Source of the DNA: Isochrysis galbana
Lineage: Eukaryota; Haptophyta; Isochrysidales; Isochrysidaceae
Length of the DNA: 64,000 nt
Direction: 5' to 3'
NCBI GenBank assembly: GCA_018136815.1
Contig: CM030940.1
Coordinates: 1,260,313-1,324,312, forward strand
The position numbers and the translations under genes were made by a program. The notes under the pieces were generated by a model. The model was not told the DNA's origin and did not search any database. It saw only the letters and a list, made by a program, of their open reading frames with translations. Below, one piece after another: positions 22,001-30,692 of this stretch. Every line of letters starts with the position of its first letter. The stretch's first letter is position 1.

Positions 22001-23849
22001 TAACCACGACAACGACACGCCACTCCACGCCTCCGAGTCTACTCTCCACGACCCATTCTCTCCATGGACCGCCCCGCCTCCGGCACGCGCGAGCTCGCCG
22101 CGTCCGACGACGCCGACGACTCTCCGGAAGCGGCGCCAACAATGGCAATCATTCGGAGTGAACGGGGACCAGAAATGGTCCAACGTCACGCTCGAAACCG
22201 CTGACGAAATAAGAGCGCAAGCTCTAGCCGGACGAAGCGCCGACGAGGAATCCGACCTCGCCGCTGCCGTCCGAGCGCCGATCGAGTTCGTGGAAGCCAA
22301 AGGCATCCGCGCCGAAGAGCTAGCCTCATTAGTTCGAAGACCCAAGACAGAAGCCCAAGCCCGTCTCGAGAAAGATTGGGAAAAGATGTCCGACCACCCG
22401 AGGCACCCCACCGACAAGAGAGGCCTGGGCTACACTAGTCCCAAGCTATCACCCTGTACCGCTACCAACGAGGACGACGCCTCTAGGCCCTCTGCCACGA
22501 TAGCGGCAGTCGGAGTACCCGAAGAGACGACGACTACTTTGACGACGAATTCACCCGAGCAACCACGCTGTCGACCAACCCCGTCCCCGTCCGACACCAT
22601 CGCACACGTGACCACGCACCGACCGGAGAGCGTCGTGGATACCCTACCATCTGCCTACCCAAGGCATTGCCTATATGTTCGAGACCTGATGGTCTGCCGC
22701 TCCGGCGAGGCTACCGGCAAAGAAGGAGTTATCTTAGCCGACTCCGCTCTCACGGTCAACAGCACCCTCGCTGACACCGGAGCTGGCCCGTCGGTCGTGA
22801 CCACTTCCCTCTTGTCCAGCCTACCCAACGACGCATGCGTCGAGCGGCTGCCGCAAGCCGTAGTGACACCGCTCCATGGCCCAGACGGCCTACCTCTTAT
22901 CGCGCGAGGCAAGGCTCGAATCGTTTTCTCCGTCGGTGGATTTCTCTTTCGTCATACGTTCATGGTGATTGAAGGCAACCCGATGCTGCTGCTCGGGAAC
23001 GACTTCTTAGCTACGCACGCCGCTTCGATTCAGCTCGCCTCCGACAGCGCGGAAGGCTCTATCTCACTCGGTGCTCCATCCAAGGTGGCTTCTCTTGAGG
23101 TTGACGGCAGTCCAAGCCCCGACGCTCCGCCGATCTTTCGCGTCTCGACGTCACCGATAGCGGTGGTCCCTGTCAGCATGACTTGTGCACAGGTCTGTCC
23201 GACCTCCGCGAACCCAATCACGACTGACTTCTTCCGAGGGCCGCAAGCCGCCGAAAACGACAACCAGCTAGTCTCCGAGCCGCTCTTCAACACGGCCGAT
23301 GAGTTTGCCGCCAAAGCGCCGGCGTCTTGTGGCTCCGAGTACCTCCTATATACCCATGAACCTATCACGATCCCGGCCTATCATCGGGCGACGTTTCACG
23401 TCCGAATTCCGCTAGCTCTTCGAGAACACGAAGACTGCGCCATGCTCGTGGACCGACTCCCTACACGCGAGACTATTGACAGCTCTCCGCTCGTCATCCT
23501 TCAAGTAGAGAGGCCGAAATCCGACCACACCATCGCGGTTACGGTGGCCAATACTGACCCCAAACCACTACACCTTCCGTCGTTCCATCCTGTAGCTTCG
23601 CTACAGACCACGGAAAGGGCCCTAGGACCCAACTCACAATCCCTCCATCACCACGGGCGACGACGGGGGCAGCCGAGGCAAGCCCAGAGCAGTCCCAAAG
23701 CCCAACTCACACACACACATACACCAGGAGAGACGCAAGCCTACACCACAAGAATGGTGGAGAGCACTACGACCCTGACGCTCCCGCGTCAGACCACGAG
23801 CGAGGGACATGGGACTCTCCCCAGGCCCCTGAGACCCTCAAACCCCTGA
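19083..23849 (+). CDS. Retrotransposon polyprotein with phage-type cytosine-C5 DNA methyltransferase-like domain and retropepsin; RT/IN lost
   Basis: The frame is open from 19083; the first in-frame ATG is at 19428, used for numbering. Residues 1-570 are Ser/Pro/Glu low complexity with repeated ESES and GVFTFGP motifs. Residues about 578-775 match the small phage C5-methyltransferase family: a VLVVGETSG SAM-site-like segment, HPPCTYLS with candidate nucleophile Cys640, an ENP motif (VAVENPR), then QPWEHGTGHQKATGLYL and KGLPPLQPT. Residues about 1108-1200 form an aspartic protease: DTGA with Asp1116, and the LLLGNDF motif near 1190. A clear RT, RNase H or integrase is absent. From about 23640 the sequence looks foreign and leads into a LINE fragment, so the last ~70 codons are probably not native. 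Start and expression mode (frameshift from gag or reinitiation) are unknown. Confidence 0.8.
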   Translation, partial: FHPDSRYHARVLKTKSTVTASLSTQAAQPLPPPLPKHPQSKTSRSAKIQPPQAQSNLQSFKSNFACPSHKTSPEYESESKSRSELPSSSYATASPSTSLSPVQSSPVSPVSIATTMEAQFSGTSPLSFESESKPVLSKPRSEPSESESESEFTTSPSPTTRSAAGLTELQPPTEPPTTTPSAGVFTFGPPRPESESFGNSGHVQNPNHNRAPFHEPPRIESKHKLTPKPSTTATVSLSEPPFRVSPQPACHSSKLHAAEPIPSVSVPSPSPIAQDSASRARVIKPVTESEISAAPSQPVLATVPLSSSQASASSSPTVATSGGFTFGPAPSVPISKVSPVFSAQHARNDESESEYQLTSPRSLRSTTGVPTPPHQPRAMEELAQPSPSPSQVAESSEFESESTVISAVHPPASPSQVLRRMLRIGEPLRSPPTPAAAAEPPPWPQPSPRPASTTATSLLSSAPTPPATDCNEVDAGPDSSSDVTMESDHNSLARRGTAASQTELLRPLSQPNRVSKPCPSRLSPVVSRPRRPSPQSDTPPLRVCSSIPSSEPVSTSSISESSFIRPTSPRPPVAAPKHCLPLDTTTTAIMRVAAINASAIQSFDSSQNNSDVGTRDDTPSPALHALASLRARASGSAVVLPRHLTEAAQELRRPRNGTLASPVAALPKHFDELCAELTKMNQRVQDGLTSGCHAPRVLVVGETSGVVSSMFLLAGADVATCDLYPSEIDYVPHFQGDALHVQNLGWDLVIVHPPCTYLSAVSSQWLSQEPGRRAALESAARVFKSMASATAPFVAVENPRMHAEARRLVGGLTPTQFVQPWEHGTGHQKATGLYLTKGLPPLQPTCVVDGRESAMANLSPSPHRGALGSRTYVGVAGAMAIHWMPVLLRHLSQQRDQTSTKKLSALELLACARCSLLDRPSLSSTEATAYEPWSALHRYERGRETSEVSSDPVVSRPATPESDNHEDQKETHDNHDNDTPLHASESTLHDPFSPWTAPPPARASSPRPTTPTTLRKRRQQWQSFGVNGDQKWSNVTLETADEIRAQALAGRSADEESDLAAAVRAPIEFVEAKGIRAEELASLVRRPKTEAQARLEKDWEKMSDHPRHPTDKRGLGYTSPKLSPCTATNEDDASRPSATIAAVGVPEETTTTLTTNSPEQPRCRPTPSPSDTIAHVTTHRPESVVDTLPSAYPRHCLYVRDLMVCRSGEATGKEGVILADSALTVNSTLADTGAGPSVVTTSLLSSLPNDACVERLPQAVVTPLHGPDGLPLIARGKARIVFSVGGFLFRHTFMVIEGNPMLLLGNDFLATHAASIQLASDSAEGSISLGAPSKVASLEVDGSPSPDAPPIFRVSTSPIAVVPVSMTCAQVCPTSANPITTDFFRGPQAAENDNQLVSEPLFNTADEFAAKAPASCGSEYLLYTHEPITIPAYHRATFHVRIPLALREHEDCAMLVDRLPTRETIDSSPLVILQVERPKSDHTIAVTVANTDPKPLHLPSFHPVASLQTTERALGPNSQSLHHHGRRRGQPRQAQSSPKAQLTHTHTPGETQAYTTRMVESTTTLTLPRQTTSEGHGTLPRPLRPSNP

Positions 23850-23881
23850 CTAACCCCCACTCCGCCATCCCTGGTCTCCAG

Positions 23882-24775
23882 ATGACAGACATCCAAGACA
23901 TCGAGCAAGAGATGGAGCCACTCGACTTCGACCCAATGTCGCAAATCACCATCACCTTCGTGCCAACGGAAAGGGACATCAAGGTCAAGGACGAGGCAGC
24001 CCTCAGCGCCATAGTGGCACACCTCAACCGCCTGGAGGGCGTGGACCTCGAGCCGGATTTCATCTCAAAAAGCGCCTCAGGACCGTGGGAAATCCTCGTG
24101 ACGGCCGACTGCGCGAATCAATTTCGCGCCACCTTCAAGTACGCCACCACCTTCGCAATGATCGGGATCAACACCCAAATCACCATCAAATACCTGACGC
24201 TCGACGACAAAGTTAAGGAGCTACCCCAAGCATCATCAAAGGCCCTGGCGGTGGCATTTAAAGACGTCTCCGCGCACCTGGTGGTACGTAACTACCGGTT
24301 CGACATGAGGGACGTGATCACCATCAACTCGTTGGCGAAAGCCGTCGGCAATCAAGGCTTCCACTTTCTACAGGGCAACCAGGAACGCACAAAGGTCGTC
24401 ACGAGCGAGGGCATCATCGTTACCCAGGGCAAGAAGGAAGTCTACCACCTATACGTGGCGCCCAAGACCGGCTCGTTTGCGTCTTTCGACTTTCCGCGCA
24501 AAATCCTCCTCGATGTAAACGGCCAACCATACCCTCTCGATTACGCGGTGCGCAATTGCAAGGAACTAGGCGGCGATATCAAAGACCTTAGTGATTACAT
24601 CCATAGAGAGAAATTCCTAGACTCGTGGCAATTGATAGTCGACCACGCCGACGTCTTAAAATGCTCGACTTTCAGCCCGCCGCCCCCAGCGCGACAGCCC
24701 AGTAACGACGCGGCCCTCGCGGAAGAACAAATAGAGCCCCCACCAGAAATCCGCATAGACAAAAATGGAGAGTAA
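23882..24775 (+). CDS. LINE ORF1-like protein (297 aa), fragment of an internally deleted LINE
   Basis: The product has an acidic N-terminus (MTDIQDIEQEMEPLDFDP), then alternating strand/helix segments such as WEILVTADCANQFRATFKYA and VVRNYRFDM that could be RNA-binding folds. No family is recognised. The same frame remains open upstream of the ATG to about 23.7 kb, so the true start may be earlier. It ends four bases before the ORF2 remnant and differs in codon use (A-ending) from the methyltransferase ORF it abuts. An ORF1 role is inferred from its position before a LINE ORF2 end. Retention of this long intact frame is notable. Confidence 0.5.
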   Translation: MTDIQDIEQEMEPLDFDPMSQITITFVPTERDIKVKDEAALSAIVAHLNRLEGVDLEPDFISKSASGPWEILVTADCANQFRATFKYATTFAMIGINTQITIKYLTLDDKVKELPQASSKALAVAFKDVSAHLVVRNYRFDMRDVITINSLAKAVGNQGFHFLQGNQERTKVVTSEGIIVTQGKKEVYHLYVAPKTGSFASFDFPRKILLDVNGQPYPLDYAVRNCKELGGDIKDLSDYIHREKFLDSWQLIVDHADVLKCSTFSPPPPARQPSNDAALAEEQIEPPPEIRIDKNGE

Positions 24776-24778
24776 TAC

Positions 24779-25645
24779 ATGCACCACAAAGGAGCATGGT
24801 TTGAAGTAGAACTGTCGTATTTGGGCACGCCCATAATGGGAGAACGGCTGCGAGGCACACCATCCGACCTAGACGTGTACCCCCCCGCCAAGTGGGGAGA
24901 GGGATACAAAGGAAACAGGATACTGGAATTTCCCCTGCCGGAAGAGTACACACTAGACGGAAACACACCACTAGACAAAACGGAAGTGAAGCACCTGACG
25001 AAAGCCCTCCAGAAACTCGACGCCAGAACACAAACCCAGAACGGGCCCCAACGATGGAAAGACAGACTCCCGGTCGATGAGAACACGTGGAAGCACTTGG
25101 CACGCATATACACCTCCCCAATGATGACGGCGAGAGACTCATACTTGCACTTCCAACACATCACGCATCGTAGAATAGGGACACACAACAGATTCCCCGG
25201 AAGAGACCCGACGTGCCGACTCTGCAAACAATCACACGAATCATCTACGCACCTTGGGACATGCCCGGCGCTAGACGACATATTCGACATGATACACGAA
25301 CTGACAGAATACCATCCAACTCAACACGTTTCGACTTCCACCGACCAAGCAGTAGATAGACTATTCATACTCCCCAACACGCACTCGCCACACTCTAGAG
25401 AAATACTATACATCCTAGCATGGAGAAACATTCTAACAGATTTTTACAGAGTACACTTCGACAACATAACATTTGATAGCAAACAAATCAAAAAAAGAAT
25501 ACTGACGAGATACACCGCACTAGTGAAGGCAGCGCATTTCGGCAACTCCACTGACGCGGCCAGAAGAGCCCAAGCAGACATGGGCCGACAACCAAAAAAA
25601 CGAATAGACACCAACGACTTCCGCCGGCCCGCCCGATTGGCGTAA
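24779..25645 (+). CDS. C-terminal part of LINE ORF2 (after RT), CCHC finger
   Basis: 288 residues match the region after the RT domain of non-LTR retrotransposons. There is a Trp-anchored segment (WKDRLPVDENTWKHLARIY), then RRIGTHNRF, then a finger Cys146-x2-Cys149-x8-His158-x3-Cys162. The end, MGRQPKKRIDTNDF, recurs in the LINE derivative at 4.4-4.5 kb. The endonuclease and all RT catalytic motifs are missing, so this follows ORF1 through an internal deletion. It is a non-functional remnant or a non-autonomous element. Confidence 0.75.
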   Translation: MHHKGAWFEVELSYLGTPIMGERLRGTPSDLDVYPPAKWGEGYKGNRILEFPLPEEYTLDGNTPLDKTEVKHLTKALQKLDARTQTQNGPQRWKDRLPVDENTWKHLARIYTSPMMTARDSYLHFQHITHRRIGTHNRFPGRDPTCRLCKQSHESSTHLGTCPALDDIFDMIHELTEYHPTQHVSTSTDQAVDRLFILPNTHSPHSREILYILAWRNILTDFYRVHFDNITFDSKQIKKRILTRYTALVKAAHFGNSTDAARRAQADMGRQPKKRIDTNDFRRPARLA

Positions 25646-26731
25646 CTGTCCGGGTGGCTCCAGTGTAGCTTGGTGTCTGGCGGGGCCCCCAATCTGGCAT
25701 CTGGATGGATCGTCGAAATCGGGTACGCAGCGCGCCCGGGCCCAATGGGGCCCGGATATATTGGCTATAGGCTATAGGTGGGTGTATTGGCAACTTTCTA
25801 CCGAAAAAATTCCTGAAATTTCCTCAATCGTGAGATGATCATTTTTCACCCCTAATAAAAACCCTGTTTGAAACAGCTGTTTGACCGCCCTATGCTTGAT
25901 GCTTGAATTAAAAAAATCTTGAAGGTGTCCGCGTGTCCGCTGAGTAAGCTAATGATTCATAATGATCTGCAGATGCTTGAATCAAAAGAAAAAGAGGGGC
26001 CATCACCGTCACGGTGCTGCGCACGGCCTGGAGAAAGGAGCTGGAAAAGGCCCCGCTGATTTTATTGGCGTTGTGCATATGGATATTATGGTAGGAGGGT
26101 AGGGTTGAGCACGCCATGTTAGTTCTAGTTCGTGGGTTCAACCTACGTTCTACGTTCTACGTTCTACGTTTATATGTAGGGGTCACAATGGGGGCCTCGC
26201 GCCCCCTCCCTCCATCTCGGACACCCCCTGGGTGGGCCTACACGACCACCCTCAGCTGAGCATTCAACACACCTGCCCAGACTTTCAGTATATGAATATG
26301 CCCTAAATCGTACATCGACGCACAACGTAACAATTTAGTATTTAGTCATTGGTGGGCTCGCTATCGCTATCGCATCCACCTTTCAGTATCAACTTGAGCT
26401 GTGTGCACGGCAGTGCCGGCGCGCATGATCTTTCAAAATATCATCACACATCAGAGATGACCCAACCCCAGGCAAGCCATTGCTCTCACACTTCTCAACG
26501 CCGCACCGACAATACCATCGCAGCCCACAAAACACAACTGGACTCAACAACGGATCACCAGCCCCCCGTGGGCCCCTACAGAGGAACCACGGGGCGGTAC
26601 CGTGTATGGCCGCCACAACACAACGCTCGAATGCGTCACATGGATGAAAGCCTGAAAGCCGAGTGTCCAGCCGCGGCCAGAAGAGAAGCATGGTGCACAA
26701 TAGGCATTAAGTAGGACATGGATCGTCATGC
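25646..26731. repeat. Intergenic with two repeat fragments
   Basis: 25735-25893 is a family-E arm (GATATATTGG...TTTGACCGCCC followed by TA) without its partner end. 26165-26270 resembles the 5' part of family A (GGGGGCC..CGCGCCCCC hairpin, then CACCCCCTGGGTGGGCCT). A CTACGTT triplication lies at about 26140-26168. No gene is seen. Confidence 0.5.
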
Positions 26732-27437
26732 CTACTCCTCGGGGAGCTCCGGCCCCTCGCCATCGTGGATGGCCTCAATGATGTCGTGAGGGTCCTGACC
26801 GTCCACCCGGCAGCCCGTCGACTGCGCAGTCCCCAGGATCTCAAGCACCGTTCCCTCGAACTTCTTGGCGAGAGACTTCGGGCGCATGATCCGCGCGATG
26901 CGGATGACGTCATCCATGCTGATGCTGCCAGAGTGCACGACTGCAAGACGGGTGCAGAGGAGAAGCTGTGTGTCAGGAGCGATGGATAGGCCTAAGATGC
27001 CTCGATGGACGCGGGATATGGAGGGTAGCAAGGCTGCGGGCATGAGTGTGCAACAGCGCGCGTAGCCATTGCGTATTCAGATGCGCAGGCCCCGCTACGC
27101 CAGTGACAGGCCTAGCAGCGGAAGCATCGAGCGGGTGCCACTCACTGTTCTTGACCTTCTTGCGGTCACGTGTGGGCTCCTTCAGAGCCTTGATCACAAG
27201 CGCAGACGCAGACGGCACAACCTCAGCCTTGGCCTGACGGTTCTGGATCACGAGCTTGGCAGTCACACGCAGGCCCTTCCACTCCTGCGTGGCCTTCACA
27301 AGGTCATCGCCGATCTTCTTGGGCGAGAGCCCAAGCGGACCGACCTTCGGGGCAAGCGCCGAGGCGGCCGGAACCTCTCCGCCAGTCACGCGCACGTACA
27401 CCACCTTGATCTCAGTCGGGTCGAACTTGGGGGGCAT
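26732..27437 (-). CDS. RPL12: 60S ribosomal protein L12 (uL11), two exons
   Basis: Exon 1 is 27437-27146, a 205-bp GT-AG intron (27145-26941) follows, and exon 2 is 26940-26732, giving 166 residues, the normal eukaryotic length (about 165). The protein binds 28S rRNA at the GTPase-associated centre and forms the P-stalk base. Hallmarks are [60 protein letters not shown], and in exon 2 [16 protein letters not shown] and [12 protein letters not shown]. The splice lies inside the KN|I codon region and restores the frame exactly. A pyrimidine-rich stretch precedes the start codon in the transcribed direction, as is common for ribosomal protein genes. Confidence 0.97.
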
Positions 27438-28418
27438 GGCTGGCGGCGCTCTGGGATGAGAACGAGAGGGGAAAAGCCTCTCTCTCGCACGAGGGGCCAC
27501 GCGGCGCCACGAACAGCCCTTCGGGCCCCCCAAATGGTATTGCCAGACCATTCCCATATGATATTTTCTATTTTCGTCGCGGACGAGCGCGAAGTGCAGC
27601 GCACTCGCACTCGGATCAGCTCACCGCTCACTCACCGCTCGGCAAGCAAGCAAACAAGGGAACAAGGGGCAAAGGTGAGGAGAGAATCTGGTTGGGATGT
27701 TGGACATGACGTCAGCCACGTCGTCAGATAGATGTCAGGCCAATCGGTAGGGCGGTCAAACAATTTTCATCTTCTAATACTAATAAGGAATAAGGCATAA
27801 GGCTTATAGCCCGGTCACTCACTATGGGGGTGCGGAGGGCACCAGTGCACCAGTTACTATGGGTAAATGAAGGACTAAATAAGCTCCCTATAGGTTCTGG
27901 TAGGATGGATCAGCAATCAGCAAAAAAATGTGGGGGTTATCAGGCGAAATTTTCGAAAAAAGAGAAAATGTCGCATTCGCGATGCGCGATGCGGCTTAGA
28001 TTTCCACACAGAAAAATACCGAATTTTTGAGTGCTACGTGCTACCGGCCGGGCGGGGGAGGGGGCAGCTCGATATTTGTCCTCCCCCGCCAGTGCACGCA
28101 CCGAGACCGACCCTGCCCCTGCGCACCCCAGCACGCCCTCTCCTCGAGGCCACGCTGGGGGAAAACCCCTCTCGGGTAAAAACAACGCAGCGGGGGGGGG
28201 GGCACTCGTGAAATAGGAGCCCAGAAGCGCTAATCTGATAGCCCGGTCACTCACTAGGGCCATGGTGCAAGTGCGCCGAGCAGCTGGCAATCTCTGGATG
28301 CAGGACCAGAAGGCCATCCTCTCACGCATCACGGACCTCGTCACCCAGGATCAGCCAAGCAACCTGGTCGCCTGCCAGGACGAGGACAATGAGAAAAAGA
28401 CGAAGAAGATGAAGATTT
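27438..28418. repeat. Intergenic repeat mosaic
   Basis: 27749 onward carries a lone family-E end (TA-GGGCGGTCAAACA). 27809 and 28241 carry lone ends of the TIR family complete at 10310-11579. 28030-28232 copies the GC-rich centre of the nested element at 4740-4935, including GGGGGAAAACCCCT. 28262-28420 has a small frame (MVQVRRAAGNLWMQDQKAIL...) that looks like a captured coding scrap without a family match. Confidence 0.5.
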
Positions 28419-28420
28419 TA

Positions 28421-29075
28421 GGGCGGTCAAACAGTGTTTTTTATTAGGGGTGAAAAATGACCATCTCAGAATTGAGGAAATTTGAGGATTTTTTTCGGGA
28501 GAAAGTTCCCAATACCAATACCAATACACCCAACTAGCACATATCCGGGGCCCATTAGGACCCGGACCCCCCCCTTGGGCCCCCACAACAAAACGTAATC
28601 GAAAACTGACAAAAGACGCTAAAATCGCAAAAGCTTGAAAAGCGAAAAGCTCAACTTCGAACCGATGCCGGGCGCGCTGCGTGCCCGTTTTCGAGGATCC
28701 ATCCGGATGGGGGACCTCACCAGATACCAAATACGCATAGCCCACCCGGATGGTCACGCCAATCGGGCAGGCCGCGCGCCGAACCCTCGTCGAAATCACC
28801 CATCCGCCGAGCCCATTGAACGTTGAGCCGTCGCCGAGGGAGGCCCGGAGAGCCCAACTTCGAACCGATGCCGGGCGCGCTGCGTGCCCGTTTTCGACGA
28901 TCCATCCGGATGGGGGACTATCGCCCTGGCACCATCATGGTGACCAGGGCGGCCGAGAGGAAGGAGAGCGACGCCATCGCTAGCGCTCTCTTCGGAACAG
29001 AACCGGATAAAATTCCTCTTATTATTCTCCCACATCCCCCTTACTAATAGTTAAAAAGCCCCTGTTTGACCGCCC
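28421..29075. mobile_element. TIR DNA transposon, family E (655 bp)
   Basis: GGGCGGTCAAACAG at the left and its inverse complement at the right are flanked by TA on both sides (28419-28420, 29076-29077). There is no transposase. Inside, a 60-bp block (TTCGAACCGATGCCGGGCGC...) occurs twice in direct orientation, at about 28655-28715 and 28857-28917. Fragments of the family lie at 12160-12341, 25735-25893 and 27749. It behaves as a MITE. Confidence 0.75.
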
Positions 29076-29224
29076 TAAATAAAGATTTAGCCGCAGGTGT
29101 TATTAGGCGTGTTCCGAAAAGTGGGGTGGGGTACCGTGGGGAAAAAGTTGCTATGCGCACGCGCCTCCAACTCCATACTAACATAACATTCTAAGCGAAA
29201 ACAAAACTATCACCTGGCCCTCTT

Positions 29225-29870
29225 TTGACGGAACGCGACTTCGACCCCCCTTCAGCCTTCAAGTCCCCAAGTGGCCTCCAGGGGCCTGGGGCTGGGAGCA
29301 CAGCTCATGGGGCAGATGAGGCTGGGGCATGGCCATGGCCCCTCCTGCCTCTCCCTCGCTGGCTCTCGCGCCCCCTGGAGGTCGACTGGAGCCGGCTGGG
29401 GGCTCCTAATCAGGGGGGCCCAGGGAGAGGAGGAGGAGATGTTGGTCAGAACGAGAAGCAGGCCAACGCGGGCCAGGGCGTGCGTTCTGCTGTGCCTCTG
29501 TGCCTGACTCTCAGGGAGAGTCTGGGCAGTCTGGGTGAGTCACCCCTGCATGCCAAGAGGCAGCGCAGGGGGGTGGATGGTTCTCGCCCCCCATGAGGGA
29601 TGAGGGGAGTCGAGAGTGTGGGGGGGGCGCGAGGCCCCCCTCCATCCTCCATGGCGACCAATCATAAGATTAGTGCAACCGGAGCCCCTAATTAGAGCAC
29701 GAGGGGAGTTGGCGCAAGGGGGAAGTGAGGGAGAGGGAGGGTTATGGGTATGGGCGTGGCTACATTAGTTATCCCCATAGCCACGCGCGAGGCGAGAATA
29801 TTAAAAGGTTTTTTTTAGATATAGATACCGGACGTCTAGTAGGTGTGTAGCCCAGAATCTTCAGATGTTT
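29225..29870. mobile_element. Fragments of LINE-type retroposons (family D body and a 3' tail)
   Basis: From 29690 down to about 29240 (minus) it begins with hairpin AATCTTATGATT, then CGCCATGG and a G/C hairpin, and resembles the body of the other families. 29690-29870 (+) holds tail pieces: GGCGAGAATATTAAAAGG, and GTAGCCCAGAATCTTCAGA followed by T-rich sequence, the latter matching the tail at 4026-4070. No intact target duplication was found. Confidence 0.55.
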
Positions 29871-30692
29871 TTTGTAATCATTTTTCTTTCGTTTTGCTTT
29901 TGCTTGACAATGGTCCGAGAGCGTGCTCATCCAAAGCTCGTCACACCACCACTCCCCCAACCCGCACGCACGTTCACACAACACTCAATCAACGTTCGAA
30001 TGAGTGGCATACGGAACAAAAAGGCGACAACAACACAGTCTCACAACGAGATGTCACTATGAACGAGAGGCACGCCCGTCACCGCTGCGTGCATAAGCTC
30101 TATCAACAAGCGGCCATGATAATGATCAACGTTGCATCGAGCACCCCTATGCGTTCGATGTCACGCGACCGGAGCCCGAGCGAGATGCACGGTACGGTCG
30201 TGTGCCGGGTCCGTGCTCGATCCATAGGTCGCCCGCAGCAAGCCCTCAATCAAGCTGCACCGGCGTGCACATCACCCGAGAAAAAGTAGCACAAAAGCCG
30301 AAACGCTGTTTTGACACCCAATCAACGGAATGCATCGAGAGCACCAAACGGAATTTTGAAGAACAAGCCTCGTGCAATCAGCTGAACGAACTCGTCGTTT
30401 CTTGCGCAACCCTACGAGCAGATCGAGCCCAAAAGTAGCTGACGATCCCATGCAATGGAACACACTGGCCGAGACCTCTCTATGAGTTTCGGGCACCACC
30501 AGTATGGATGTGGCAAAGTGGCAGCGGTCGAACAAGACGTTTATCCTTCAACCAACAGCGCATGCACTCCTTTTTCAGCATCTAGCTCCTTGTCCACTGT
30601 GGTGCCGAGTGACACCAAACAGTGACTGCGCCACGTAGCAGCAATGGATCCAATGATAGCACGCCAAGCTGAGAGTTGCAACATGGATGCGC
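29871..30692. other. Intergenic, no gene seen
   Basis: Unique sequence between the retroposon tail and the 3' end of the poly(A) polymerase gene. The short ORFs have no recognisable family. Confidence 0.4.

Noticed and set aside
26349-26714. 121-aa ORF between the repeats and RPL12
   Set aside because: No motif, no splice logic, and a similar-length ORF on the opposite strand; likely chance.
29700-29830. Possible independent transcript ending in a T-run
   Set aside because: It matches retroposon 3' tails seen at 37425-37575 and 4026-4070.
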